From NCBI RefSeq assembly GCF_025486315.1, contig NZ_JAOOPY010000013.1, positions 62,001 through 126,000 on the forward strand: a stretch of DNA of 64,000 nucleotides, read 5' to 3'. This document shows positions 36,720 to 44,780 of this stretch, in pieces (the stretch's first letter is position 1; each line of letters begins with the position of its first letter). The notes under the pieces were generated by a model, which was given only the letters and a program-made list of their open reading frames with translations, was not told the DNA's origin and ran no database searches. Both the position numbers and the translations under genes were made by a program. The DNA comes from Variovorax sp. N23. Lineage in GTDB: Bacteria; Pseudomonadota; Gammaproteobacteria; Burkholderiales; Burkholderiaceae_C.

Positions 36720-37706
36720 ATGCATCTGATCGACCTGAGAACCCTGCGCCAATTCGTCAGCGTGGCCGAGCACGAAAGCATCTCCCGTGCAGCTGAGGCG
36801 CTGCACATGTCGGCCTCGCCCTTGAGCCGCACCATCCTCCAGCTGGAGGCACGCGTCGGGTTCGCGCTGTTCGACCGCGTCAATCGCGCGCTTCGGCTCA
36901 ACAACGCCGGGCGCGAGCTGCTGCTCAATGCGCGCCAACTGCTCAGAAGCAACGAGACGCTCATGCGCGACCTGCAGCGGCGCGCCGACGGTGTCGGTGG
37001 GACGGTCGTGATCGGCCACATGGCCGGCGCGCTCTACAACGGAATCATCCCTGGCACCGCGCGCCGCGTGCAGGCGGCCCATCCGTCGATCGCCTTCCAG
37101 TTCGAGGGCGCGCAGGAGCCGCAGCAGCTGGACGCATTGCGGCGCGGTCGACTCGACTTCGCTGTGCAGACGCAGGAGGTGGCCGACCCGGCGCTGGCCT
37201 CGCGCATCTACAGCACCGAGAACTACGTGCTGCTCATGCCGAGGCACCACGCGCTGGTGGACGTGCAGGAGATCACGCTCGAGCAACTGGTCGATGCGCA
37301 ATGGGTGGTCACGCCCGAGCGGAACGGTCCGTCGCTGCGCGCCAAGTTCATGGCGGCCTGTCACCGCCTTCGTTTCGAGCCGCAGGTGGCGTGTGTGGCC
37401 GGCGACATCGTCTCGGCGCTAGCCCTGGTGGCCAATGAGTTCGGACTGTGCGCGGCGCAGGAGAGCCTGGCGCAGTTTGCAGGCGAGGCGATCGTGGCCC
37501 GTCCCCTGCCGCTGCTCGAGATGCAGACTGAATACCGCATCGTCTGGCGGCCCGAGGCGGTGTCGCCGCCCGCTCAGCGCTTCCTCGACGCCCTGCCGCA
37601 AGTGCCGCACCCTGCGCGCGCACGACGGGACGCAGCGGCGAAGAAGCCGGCCCGCCCGGTGCGCGGGCGCCCCGACAGTTCGCGCGTGCGCATCGCAAAG
37701 CGCTGA
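36720..37706 (+). CDS. LysR-family transcriptional regulator
   Basis: 328 residues. HTH: LRQFVSVAEHESISRAAEAL, then HMSASPLSRTILQLEA; effector domain from about 95 (GGTVVIGHMAGALYNGIIPG). GAGGAGCC precedes the ATG. The last ~35 residues are rich in Arg, Lys and Pro and look disordered. Divergent from the MFS/VOC unit, which it probably controls. A GACC-CATTA-GGTC repeat lies in the gap. Confidence 0.9.
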   Translation: MHLIDLRTLRQFVSVAEHESISRAAEALHMSASPLSRTILQLEARVGFALFDRVNRALRLNNAGRELLLNARQLLRSNETLMRDLQRRADGVGGTVVIGHMAGALYNGIIPGTARRVQAAHPSIAFQFEGAQEPQQLDALRRGRLDFAVQTQEVADPALASRIYSTENYVLLMPRHHALVDVQEITLEQLVDAQWVVTPERNGPSLRAKFMAACHRLRFEPQVACVAGDIVSALALVANEFGLCAAQESLAQFAGEAIVARPLPLLEMQTEYRIVWRPEAVSPPAQRFLDALPQVPHPARARRDAAAKKPARPVRGRPDSSRVRIAKR

Positions 37707-37779
37707 CGCGGCCCGGTACGGCATCGCGACCCGCGAAGGCGCTTGTGCTCGCTGCGCAACAGCCGGGCCGGATACCGTC

Positions 37780-39003
37780 TCATCGACTGACGGGTGGCGT
37801 GATCTTCGCGGCCCCAGGTTCACTGTGCGCTGCCCGCGGCCAGAGGCGCACCAGCAGGGCGCCCACGCCGGCTGCGGTCGCCAGTCCCGTGACCCCGATC
37901 CAGCCCCATTGCGCCAGGAGTAGGGCGCCGAGCGCGGACCCGGTCGCCATGCCAATGAACATGCCGGTGAAGAGGACGGCATTGAGGCGGCTGCGGGCGC
38001 CAGGGTCGATGCTGTAGACGATGGTCTGGTGCGCAATCAGCGCTGCCTGAATGCCGAGGTCGAAGCCGATCGCACTGGCGACGAGCAGGCCGAGTTGCGC
38101 ATGCAGCGGCAGCATTGGGGCGAGCGCCATGGCCGCGAACGAGCCGATCACCAGGGTGGCCCCGAGCCGCGTGACCAGTTCGGGTCCGCGTTGATCGGCC
38201 AGCCGGCCGGCCAAGGGTGCGGCAAGGGCACCGGCCGCACCCGCCAGTCCGAAGGCGCCGGCTGCCGCAGCGCCCAGGCGGAAGGGCTCGCCATGCAGCA
38301 TGACCGCCAGGGTCGACCAGAAGGCACTGAAGCCGACGGACAGGAGCGCCTGCGACCAGGTGGCCCGGCGCAACTCGCCATGCCGTTTCCACAGCTTGGC
38401 CAGCGAACCGAGGAGCTCGCCGTAGGAGAGCGTGGTCGTCGCCTTGAAGCGTGGAAGCCCGCGCCAGGCGGCGGCGCCAATCAGCGCCACGCTGCCCGCA
38501 GCGACGATGAACATCGTGCGCCAGCCCCAGTGCTCCGCGATGAAGCCGCTGACCACACGAGACAGCAGGATGCCCAAGAGCAGGCCGGTCATCACGGTGC
38601 CGACGACCTTGCCGCGGGACGCGTCGGGTGCCACGGTGGCGGCCGCGGGGACGATGTCCTGCGCCATCGTCGCGGAGAGGCCGATCACCAGGCTGGCCAG
38701 CAGCAGCATCGAGATGGAGGGCGACGCGGCGGCCAGAAGCAAAGCAGCGCACAGCACCGCTGCCTTCAGGAGGATGATCTTTCGGCGGTCGTATCGATCG
38801 CCCAGGGGCGCCAGAAACAAGATGCCCATGGCATAGCCGATTTGAGTCAGAGTCGGCACGAGACCCACCGACCGAGAGGATGCGCCGATGTCGGGCCCGA
38901 GCACGCCGAGCATGGGTTGGCTGTAGTACAGCGTGGCGACGCCCACGCCCGCGCCCGTGGCGAGCAGCAGCACCAGCGAGGGCTTCATCGTTGTCGTGTT
39001 CAT
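37780..39003 (-). CDS. MFS transporter, DHA1-like
   Basis: 407 residues with 12 hydrophobic segments. GVGVATLYYSQPMLGVLGPD and LGDRYDRRKIILLKAAVLCA (the loop 2-3 motif) place it with AraJ/YnfM-like efflux or sugar-type permeases. Start at MNTTTMKPSLVLL, preceded by CGGAG. It stands alone: convergent with the LysR gene at one end and 162 bp from the zinc-finger gene at the other. That gap has no visible gene. Substrate unknown. Confidence 0.87.
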   Translation of the reverse strand: MNTTTMKPSLVLLLATGAGVGVATLYYSQPMLGVLGPDIGASSRSVGLVPTLTQIGYAMGILFLAPLGDRYDRRKIILLKAAVLCAALLLAAASPSISMLLLASLVIGLSATMAQDIVPAAATVAPDASRGKVVGTVMTGLLLGILLSRVVSGFIAEHWGWRTMFIVAAGSVALIGAAAWRGLPRFKATTTLSYGELLGSLAKLWKRHGELRRATWSQALLSVGFSAFWSTLAVMLHGEPFRLGAAAAGAFGLAGAAGALAAPLAGRLADQRGPELVTRLGATLVIGSFAAMALAPMLPLHAQLGLLVASAIGFDLGIQAALIAHQTIVYSIDPGARSRLNAVLFTGMFIGMATGSALGALLLAQWGWIGVTGLATAAGVGALLVRLWPRAAHSEPGAAKITPPVSR

Positions 39004-39165
39004 GGTGTGCGCTCCGGGTCGGCAAGGGAAGAGACAGGGAGTGTGTTCATCGAAGAGCTCCGGCGGGTTGTGGAAGACCCATGGTCGGGCTGGGCGGTTT
39101 CGTGGCGGTGTCCACCGGGCCCGGAAGAATTGCATCTGCAACAACCGCTGAGCCGGTGCGCGTGC

Positions 39166-39474
39166 TCAGACATACCGGGGAATCGGTCCAACTTGCGGCG
39201 TGGTGTCGCCGCCGAGGTCAACGGCCACGCTATCGACGTAGCACCATCCCCAGCCTTCCGGCGGGTCGTAGCCTTCGATGATGGGTTGATGGGTCGCATG
39301 GAAATGCGCACGGGCGTGGCGGTGCGGAGACTGATCGCAGCACCCCACATGCCCGCAACTGCGGCAGATGCGCAAGTGCACCCAGGCGCTGCCGAGCGCA
39401 AGACATTCCTGGCAGCCCCGGGCGCTGGGAAGCACCTGGCGTATTTCATGGCGGTGTGTGCATTGCTGGCTCAT
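39166..39474 (-). CDS. UBP-type zinc-finger protein
   Basis: 102 residues rich in Cys and His: CTHRHEIRQVLPSARGCQEC, then ICRSCGHVGCCDQSPHRHAR and HFHATHQPII. This is the ZnF-UBP pattern known from eukaryotic ubiquitin proteases and from small bacterial proteins. Start at MSQQCTHRHE, with GAGGAA 7 bp before it; longer in-frame starts would overlap the flavoprotein gene. It lies 10 bp after that gene, an association also known in other bacteria. Function unknown; no ubiquitin system is expected here. Confidence 0.82.
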   Translation of the reverse strand: MSQQCTHRHEIRQVLPSARGCQECLALGSAWVHLRICRSCGHVGCCDQSPHRHARAHFHATHQPIIEGYDPPEGWGWCYVDSVAVDLGGDTTPQVGPIPRYV

Positions 39475-39484
39475 GCGAGGTTCC

Positions 39485-40777
39485 TCAGGACATTGAAAGG
39501 TATTTGTGGACGAAGGCGACGGCCATGGCACCTTCGCCCACCGCCGATGCAACGCGCTTGATGGAGTCGTGGCGCACATCGCCCGCGGCGAAGGAGCCCG
39601 GGACGTTGGTTTCGAGGTGAAAGGGCGGGCGGCTCAGCGGCCAGGGCGTGTGCGAACCGGCGTCGCCCAGCAGATCCGAGCCAGTCACGATGTATCCCGC
39701 CGCGTCTCTCACGATGGCCGTATCGCGTGCCCACTCCGTATGGGGAAGGCCGCCGATGCAAACGAACATGTGGTGCGTCGCGAGCGTCGATGCCTTGCCG
39801 CTCGTTCTGTCTCGGACCGTGATTTGCGCCAGCGAGCGATCGCCGTCGACCCCGACGACTTCACAGTTCGTGACCACCCGGATGGTCGGCGACGCGACGA
39901 TCTTGCGCACCAGGTAGTCGGACAGGGTGTCAGCCAGGCGATTACCGCGCACCAGCATCACGACCTGCCCGGCATACGCGGAAAGATGCATGGCCGCTTG
40001 TCCGGCGGAGTTGCCGCCACCGACCACGTACACGGTCTCCCCCCCGCACATCGGCGCTTCGCTCGCACCGGCGCCGTAGAAGAGACCGGCGCCCAGTAGG
40101 CGGTCTTCGTTGGCCAGCCCCAGGCGGCGCCAGGCGATCCCCGTGGCGCAGATGTTGGCGCGGGCCGTCAGCTGCGTGCCATCGGCCAGATCCACACGGA
40201 TCCCGTTGTCCACGAAGATGGCATGTACCCCCTCACGCAGGCGCAGGATCTCCGCACCGAAGCGAACCGCCTGCTGACGCGCGCGCTCCGCCAGATCGGC
40301 GCCGCTGATGCCCTGGGGAAACCCCAGGTAGTTCTCGATCAGGGACGAGCTGCCGGCCTGGCCGCCAATCGCCTGGCGTTCCACAAGGATGGTTCGCAGA
40401 CCTTCCGAGGCGGCGTATACCGCGGCGCTGAGACCGGCCGGACCGCCACCATAGATCGACACGTCGTAGGTCTTCAGACGCGGCTTGCGGATCCATCCCA
40501 GCTGCTGTGCCACGCCTTCGACGGTCGCCGCCACCAGGCGGCTGCCATCGGGGAACTCGCACAGCGGCAGCTGTGGATCGTCAAGACCCGAAAGCCCGGG
40601 GATCAGTCGCGCGGAGGCGGAATCCAGAGCGACCCATTCATACGGCACGAGGCTTCGGCTCAGAAAGTCGCGGATTGCGAACGCACGCGAGGAGTCCGGG
40701 GCGCCGAAGATCCGAACGTGCGCTGGGGGCACGGCCGCAGGCGGGCCCTCTTGATCTCTTTGTACGGCGTCAGTCAT
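39485..40777 (-). CDS. Thioredoxin-reductase-like FAD/NAD(P)H oxidoreductase lacking the redox CxxC
   Basis: 430 residues. An N-terminal ~100-residue glutaredoxin-like part (IFGAPDSSRAFAIRDFLSRS) lacks the usual Cys pair. Then comes a thioredoxin-reductase fold: FAD motif YGGGPAGLSAAVYAASEG, NAD(P)H motif VVGGGNSAGQAAMHL, and a C-terminal AAGDVRHDSIKRVASAVGEG. The segment that carries CATC in TrxR is replaced by sequence without cysteines (GGQAGSSSLIENYLG region is intact, CxxC missing). Start at MTDAVQRDQEG; frame open further upstream. It may be an electron donor to another partner; the linked zinc-finger protein is a candidate. Confidence 0.85.
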   Translation of the reverse strand: MTDAVQRDQEGPPAAVPPAHVRIFGAPDSSRAFAIRDFLSRSLVPYEWVALDSASARLIPGLSGLDDPQLPLCEFPDGSRLVAATVEGVAQQLGWIRKPRLKTYDVSIYGGGPAGLSAAVYAASEGLRTILVERQAIGGQAGSSSLIENYLGFPQGISGADLAERARQQAVRFGAEILRLREGVHAIFVDNGIRVDLADGTQLTARANICATGIAWRRLGLANEDRLLGAGLFYGAGASEAPMCGGETVYVVGGGNSAGQAAMHLSAYAGQVVMLVRGNRLADTLSDYLVRKIVASPTIRVVTNCEVVGVDGDRSLAQITVRDRTSGKASTLATHHMFVCIGGLPHTEWARDTAIVRDAAGYIVTGSDLLGDAGSHTPWPLSRPPFHLETNVPGSFAAGDVRHDSIKRVASAVGEGAMAVAFVHKYLSMS

Positions 40778-40799
40778 GTGAACCTTCCATCGGTTGAGG

Positions 40800-40815
40800 G
40801 GCGAGCGCTCTCGCC
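40800..40815. other. Hairpin GGCGAG-CGCT-CTCGCC in the flavoprotein leader
   Basis: Perfect 6-bp stem with 4-base loop, 23 bp before the flavoprotein start and after the end of the FAD monooxygenase gene. It could end upstream transcription or form part of the leader. The rest of 40778-40951 shows nothing else. Confidence 0.4.
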
Positions 40816-40951
40816 GTGGTGTCACTTTCCGACGGGGAGATGTCGCGCGCATTTCCGGTGGCGACGGTTGCCTTGCATATGAAACGTACCCGGCGCCACG
40901 CAGGGACGCAACGCTTTGGCGCACGCCTGGCCGTGCGTGGGCAAGGACGTC

Positions 40952-42169
40952 TCAGAGCGTGCGCGGCGAGACGGCCGTTTCGCGCATGACTGCTTCCGGC
41001 GAGCGGTACCGCTCGGCCATCTCTCGCTCCTCGGGCGTGGAGATCTGCGCCTGCATGTAGGCACCGAGCGCTCGTGCGTGGCCCACGATGAACGCCCCCT
41101 CCTGCAAGCGCTCCGCTTCATAACGCAGCAACGCCTTGGAAACGTCATCGCCGTACGCGAGCGCCTCTGCCAGCGCCCTGGCGTCGCTGCCTGCCTTGGT
41201 GACACCCATGCCGCAATGTGGCCGTGCCACGAACGCGGCATCGCCCAGGAGTGCGACACGCCCGAAGGCCAGCTGGGTGCTCTCCAGATCGAAGATCGGC
41301 TGGAAGAACAGGTTCTCGGTCTTCTCGACAAGTTCAGCGAACTGGGGCGAGAGAACCTGGTGCGCTGCCGTGCGCGCCTCCTCGAGCACCTCGGGTCGAA
41401 TGAGCGGTGGCGGAATGCCGTCAGGCCAAACCTTCCCAGACGCGTCTGTGACCATCGAACGGAACGTGCTGACTTCGTCGGCGGGTCGATACCAGACGAA
41501 GTTGTACCGCCGATGCCCCGGGGCGACCGAGTTGTTCTGACCAGCCACGGGGTACGCGATCATCTGTTCGCGCGGTGGCAGCCCGAAGGCGAAGTAGGGA
41601 AAGAGTTCTCGCTGGGCCCGTTCGGACAACGCCGACTCCTCCACCAGACCGCGCCAGGCGATGTAGCCGGCGTACTGCGGTCGCACCTGGGGAAGCAGCG
41701 ACTGCCGCACGGCCGAACGAAGGCCGTCCGCCGCGATCAGCAGGTCGGCACTGACGATCTCGCCGTCGGCGAATCTCGCCTCGACGGCGTCGGCGTCCTG
41801 CGCGAGGGACGTGAGGTGTTTCCCGTTGTGATACCGCGCGTCGGGGAACGCACTGCGCAGGACGTGGTAGAGCCGTCCCCAGGCGGTCAGGAGCTGCGGC
41901 AATTCGCGCTTGCCCGCGATGGAGCCGTCCTGCGCGAGCGTCACGCGCTGCGCCACCGTCACACCAAGGCTATCGTCAGCCGCGATCCCTGCAGCGGACA
42001 GCACTTCCATCAACTCGGGATGGGTCACGATTCCGGCGCCGCGCCCCTGCAATTCCTCGGCCACCCGCTCGTAGACGTGCACGTCCCAGCCAGCCCGCAG
42101 CAGCAGGTTGGCTGCGAAAAGACCGCCCAACGACCCGCCCACGACAACGGCCTTGCGTGCCGCCTTCAT
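40952..42169 (-). CDS. FAD-dependent monooxygenase, 2,6-dihydroxypyridine 3-monooxygenase-like
   Basis: 405 residues, class A flavoprotein monooxygenase. FAD motif VVGGSLGGLFAANLLLRAGW, DG motif LLIAADGLRSAVRQSLLP and GD motif VALLGDAAFVARPHCGMGVT are all intact. The RPHCGMG form and YIAWRGLVEE fit the group containing DHPH and related ring hydroxylases. Its paralogue is at 52751. Coupled to the VOC gene upstream by a 4-bp ATGA overlap. Substrate unproven; a hydroxylated heteroaromatic or aromatic acid is likely. Confidence 0.87.
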   Translation of the reverse strand: MKAARKAVVVGGSLGGLFAANLLLRAGWDVHVYERVAEELQGRGAGIVTHPELMEVLSAAGIAADDSLGVTVAQRVTLAQDGSIAGKRELPQLLTAWGRLYHVLRSAFPDARYHNGKHLTSLAQDADAVEARFADGEIVSADLLIAADGLRSAVRQSLLPQVRPQYAGYIAWRGLVEESALSERAQRELFPYFAFGLPPREQMIAYPVAGQNNSVAPGHRRYNFVWYRPADEVSTFRSMVTDASGKVWPDGIPPPLIRPEVLEEARTAAHQVLSPQFAELVEKTENLFFQPIFDLESTQLAFGRVALLGDAAFVARPHCGMGVTKAGSDARALAEALAYGDDVSKALLRYEAERLQEGAFIVGHARALGAYMQAQISTPEEREMAERYRSPEAVMRETAVSPRTL

Positions 42170-42642
42170 GGCTGTTGTCCTTGCTGCGCTTGGGTTTGGC
42201 CGGCCACCTGCGCAGCCTCCTCTGCAGGAAAATTCAACTCGATCGTGACGCCGGATGGGTCTTCGACAAAGACCTGATGAAGCCCCAGACTGGGCACGGT
42301 GCGCTCGCGAAACGCAAGCTGAGCGCTCTCCAGACGCGCCTGCATCCCCGTCAGGTCGGTCGCCAAGAAGGCCAGATGGTCCACGGCTGCACTGCCATGC
42401 AGACTGTCCGCACCCTTTTCTCCGAGGTAATCGACCAGACCCTGCGGGTCATTCGGGTCGACGCCAATCAGGTGGACCACGCCATAGTCGGCCTCGTCAC
42501 CGCCTCGGTAGAGCCAGGCCCCGGGGAACTCAAAAGGAGGCCTGAAGCCCTCCTTGAAACCCAGGATGTCGGTGTAGAACTTGCGCGACGCGTCGAGCGT
42601 CGTCGTGCGCACGGAGTAATGCGCTAGCTTGGTGATCGGCAT
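42166..42642 (-). CDS. VOC-family (glyoxalase/dioxygenase) protein
   Basis: 158 residues, single VOC unit: KLAHYSVRTTTLDASRKFYT, LDHLAFLATDLTG-type second strand set (VDHLAFLATDL), and a terminal GVTIELNFPAEE that offers the Glu ligand. His near residue 7 and in VDHLAF complete the metal set. It may act on the product of the coupled FAD monooxygenase. Its promoter contains the TTATC-N4-GATAA motif, so it is probably repressed by the TetR product nearby. Confidence 0.85.
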   Translation of the reverse strand: MPITKLAHYSVRTTTLDASRKFYTDILGFKEGFRPPFEFPGAWLYRGGDEADYGVVHLIGVDPNDPQGLVDYLGEKGADSLHGSAAVDHLAFLATDLTGMQARLESAQLAFRERTVPSLGLHQVFVEDPSGVTIELNFPAEEAAQVAGQTQAQQGQQP

Positions 42643-42664
42643 GGCTCTTTCCTTGATCCATTAG

Positions 42665-42678
42665 TTATCGATGGATAA
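42665..42678. promoter_or_regulatory. TetR-type operator 1, TTATC-GATG-GATAA
   Basis: Inverted repeat 22 bp before the VOC/monooxygenase operon start. It is the same TTATC-N4-GATAA motif as the two sites at 43438 and 43473. Confidence 0.65.
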
Positions 42679-42737
42679 ATAGTAGACCGATCATCAAATG
42701 CGCGCAAGCGGGCTTGCGCGGCTTACCGCAGGAAGGC

Positions 42738-43412
42738 CTAGCCCCGCTGTGCTTTCAACACGGTCGGCACGCCCGCGATGAAGGCATCCACGCGCATGTC
42801 GATCAGCCGCTCCAGATTCTTGGGCGTCGGCAGTTCGTACACCCACTTGCGCACCCCGATATAGAAGACGCTCGAGTGCATGGCCCAGATGAGCTCGACC
42901 TCCTCGTCCTCATCCTGTGCACTGAGCGGCTCACGAATGCCGTAGCTATGGCGAAGCTCCCTGGCGATCACGAGAAAGTGCCGCTCCCTGAGGCGCGCCA
43001 AATACTTCTGGTTGATGCCGCCTCGACTCAGGCCCGCGTAGATGAAGATCCGCACCCATTCCCCTCGCAATACGAAGCGCGCGTAGTCTTTCAAGTAGCG
43101 CTTGAGCCTGTCCGGCAGGGGTACCGACCGGTCTGCGAGCCACTCCTCCCATTCGGGGTTCCAACGCCGAACGAAGACGTCTTCATACACGCGGTCGACC
43201 AAGGCCTCCTTGGTTGGAAAGTAACGGTAGAGCAGGGGCTGGGTGATGCCGAGTTCGCCGGCCAGTTCGCGCGTGCTGGCATCGAAGCCCTTGCGGGCGA
43301 AGAAGGCGGTCGCGGCCTGGAGGATCTGATGTTCACGGTCTTCCGGTGCGAGCCGCCGACGGGTGGGCGGCACAACGGCGGCGTCAGGTGCGCTGGGCTT
43401 GCGAGTGGCCAT
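42738..43412 (-). CDS. TetR/AcrR-family transcriptional regulator
   Basis: 224 residues. HTH in the N-terminus: ILQAATAFFARKGFDASTRE followed by LAGELGITQPLLYRYFPTKE, the TetR hallmark. The C-terminal helical domain (AYDFVLRGEW-type region, EVELIWAMHSSVFYIGVRK) would bind the inducer. Start at MATRKPSAPD; an upstream TTG at 43451 is in frame but lies within an operator. It is divergent from the ABC importer operon and flanked by operator motifs on both sides, so it probably represses the importer, itself and the FAD monooxygenase unit. Confidence 0.88.
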   Translation of the reverse strand: MATRKPSAPDAAVVPPTRRRLAPEDREHQILQAATAFFARKGFDASTRELAGELGITQPLLYRYFPTKEALVDRVYEDVFVRRWNPEWEEWLADRSVPLPDRLKRYLKDYARFVLRGEWVRIFIYAGLSRGGINQKYLARLRERHFLVIARELRHSYGIREPLSAQDEDEEVELIWAMHSSVFYIGVRKWVYELPTPKNLERLIDMRVDAFIAGVPTVLKAQRG

Positions 43413-43437
43413 GGGATCGGGGTATTTCCTAGGTTGT

Positions 43438-43451
43438 TTATCGATTGACAA
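43438..43451. promoter_or_regulatory. TetR-type operator 2, TTATC-GATT-GACAA
   Basis: One-mismatch copy of the TTATC-N4-GATAA motif, 26 bp upstream of the TetR start. A further TCGATT-N8-AATCGA repeat (43441-43460) overlaps it. Confidence 0.55.
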
Positions 43452-43472
43452 ATTAATCGACGTGCCACAAAG

Positions 43473-43486
43473 TTATCACACGATAA
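43473..43486. promoter_or_regulatory. TetR-type operator 3, TTATC-ACAC-GATAA
   Basis: Perfect copy of the motif, 47 bp upstream of the ABC binding-protein start. Together with site 2 it forms GTTTATCG (43436) and CGATAAAC (43481) as a wider inverted pair. Confidence 0.65.
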
Positions 43487-43532
43487 ACAGAAGGTGCTTT
43501 GCACGTCAAGGCACCGCCCAGGAGAACATCCC

Positions 43533-44756
43533 ATGCACCCACGTTTTTGCGTCTCGCCTCGTCGGCTCCTGCTGGCTTTCACGACTGTAGCGTTCGTCTC
43601 GTCGGCTGGCCTGGCCCTGGCCCAGAGCGCACCGATCAAGATCGGACTGCCGATCCCGTTAACCGGTCCCTATGGCGCCGAGGCCAAGGACCAGGCGAAG
43701 AACGCCGAACTCGCGGTCAAGGAATTCAACGATGCGGGTGGGTTGGCAGGACGACGCGCCGAATTGCTGGTGCGCGATGACAAGCTCAATCCTGGCGAAG
43801 CCGCTACGCGGACGCTCGAACTACTGGAGAAGGACGGCGCGAACTTCATCGTCGGAGGGCTCTCGGCGGCGACGCAGCTGTCGATCAACAACGTGACACG
43901 CCAACGCAAGGTCATCTACGTCTCGATCAGCCAGTCCGACGCCATCAACGAAGCGGCGGATGCCAGCCCCTACACCTTTCATGAGGCGCTCAACCCGCAC
44001 ATGACGACGCAGGCGCTTGGCCGCTTCGTTTTCAAGAAGGGCATGCGCATCGCCTTCCTCACTGCGGACTATGCCTACGGGCAGGAAATGACGCGTGGCT
44101 TCACGCGTATCGCGAAGGAAGTGGGTGCGGAGGTGGTGGGAGAAGTCAAACATCCGCTGGGCCACCAGGACTATTCCACCTTCCTGCCGCGCCTGCAGGC
44201 CATGAAGCCCGACGTCCTCGTATTCAACAATTTCGGCCGAGACAACCAGGTCGCCATCAAACAGGCCGCCGACTTCGGCATGAAGAAATCGATGCGCTTC
44301 ATGACACCGATCCTGACGTACACCGCTCGCGTCTCTGGCGGACCTTCGGTGTACGACGGCGTCATCGGCGGAACGCAGTACTTCTGGGGAATTCAGGACG
44401 GGACGCCTTCCGCCAAGACCTTCAATGCCAGCTTCCGCGCACTCAACGACGGGCGCTATCCCTCCGACTACGGGGCGATGGCGTACTCCGCGGTCAAATC
44501 GCTGCTCCTCGCGGTGAAAGCCGCCGGTTCTACAGACACCGAGAAGGTCGCGACGTCGTTGCGTGCGCTGAAATACGACACGTACAAGGGCACACAGTAC
44601 TACCGCGCCTGCGATCAGCAGTCAGTGCAGTCGGTGATGGTGATCGAATCCAAAGCCAAGGATGTGAAGGACCCGGCCGATGTCTTCCGCGTCGTGCACG
44701 TCGAGCCTGCGAGCGAGTCGATGCTTCGCTCCTGCCAGGAACTGGGCTTCAAGTAA
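43533..44756 (+). CDS. ABC importer substrate-binding protein, branched-chain amino acid type
   Basis: 407 residues, Peripla_BP_6 fold. Signal peptide RRLLLAFTTVAFVSSAGLAL ends near AQSA; mature part begins PIKIGLPIPLTGPYGAEAKD. SDAINEAADASPYTFHEALN and the downstream periplasmic pocket fit ligands of LivJ-like and aromatic-binding members. Start at MHPRFCVSP with AGGAGA 7 bp before it. First gene of a five-gene importer operon. Ligand may be an aromatic or heteroaromatic acid, given the regulatory link to an FAD ring hydroxylase. Confidence 0.92.
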   Translation: MHPRFCVSPRRLLLAFTTVAFVSSAGLALAQSAPIKIGLPIPLTGPYGAEAKDQAKNAELAVKEFNDAGGLAGRRAELLVRDDKLNPGEAATRTLELLEKDGANFIVGGLSAATQLSINNVTRQRKVIYVSISQSDAINEAADASPYTFHEALNPHMTTQALGRFVFKKGMRIAFLTADYAYGQEMTRGFTRIAKEVGAEVVGEVKHPLGHQDYSTFLPRLQAMKPDVLVFNNFGRDNQVAIKQAADFGMKKSMRFMTPILTYTARVSGGPSVYDGVIGGTQYFWGIQDGTPSAKTFNASFRALNDGRYPSDYGAMAYSAVKSLLLAVKAAGSTDTEKVATSLRALKYDTYKGTQYYRACDQQSVQSVMVIESKAKDVKDPADVFRVVHVEPASESMLRSCQELGFK

Positions 44757-44780
44757 TCGCGCCGGCGCCACCGCTTGCGA

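Noticed and set aside
37709..37770. CGGCCCGG and CCGGGCCG inverted repeat between LysR and MFS genes
   Set aside because: The arms are 46 bp apart in very GC-rich sequence, so chance pairing is likely and no terminator was called.
40952..42642. Assigning the FAD monooxygenase/VOC pair to the nicotine or nicotinate pathway by name
   Set aside because: Motifs show the enzyme class only; the rest of the named pathway is not in the window, so no gene symbol was given.
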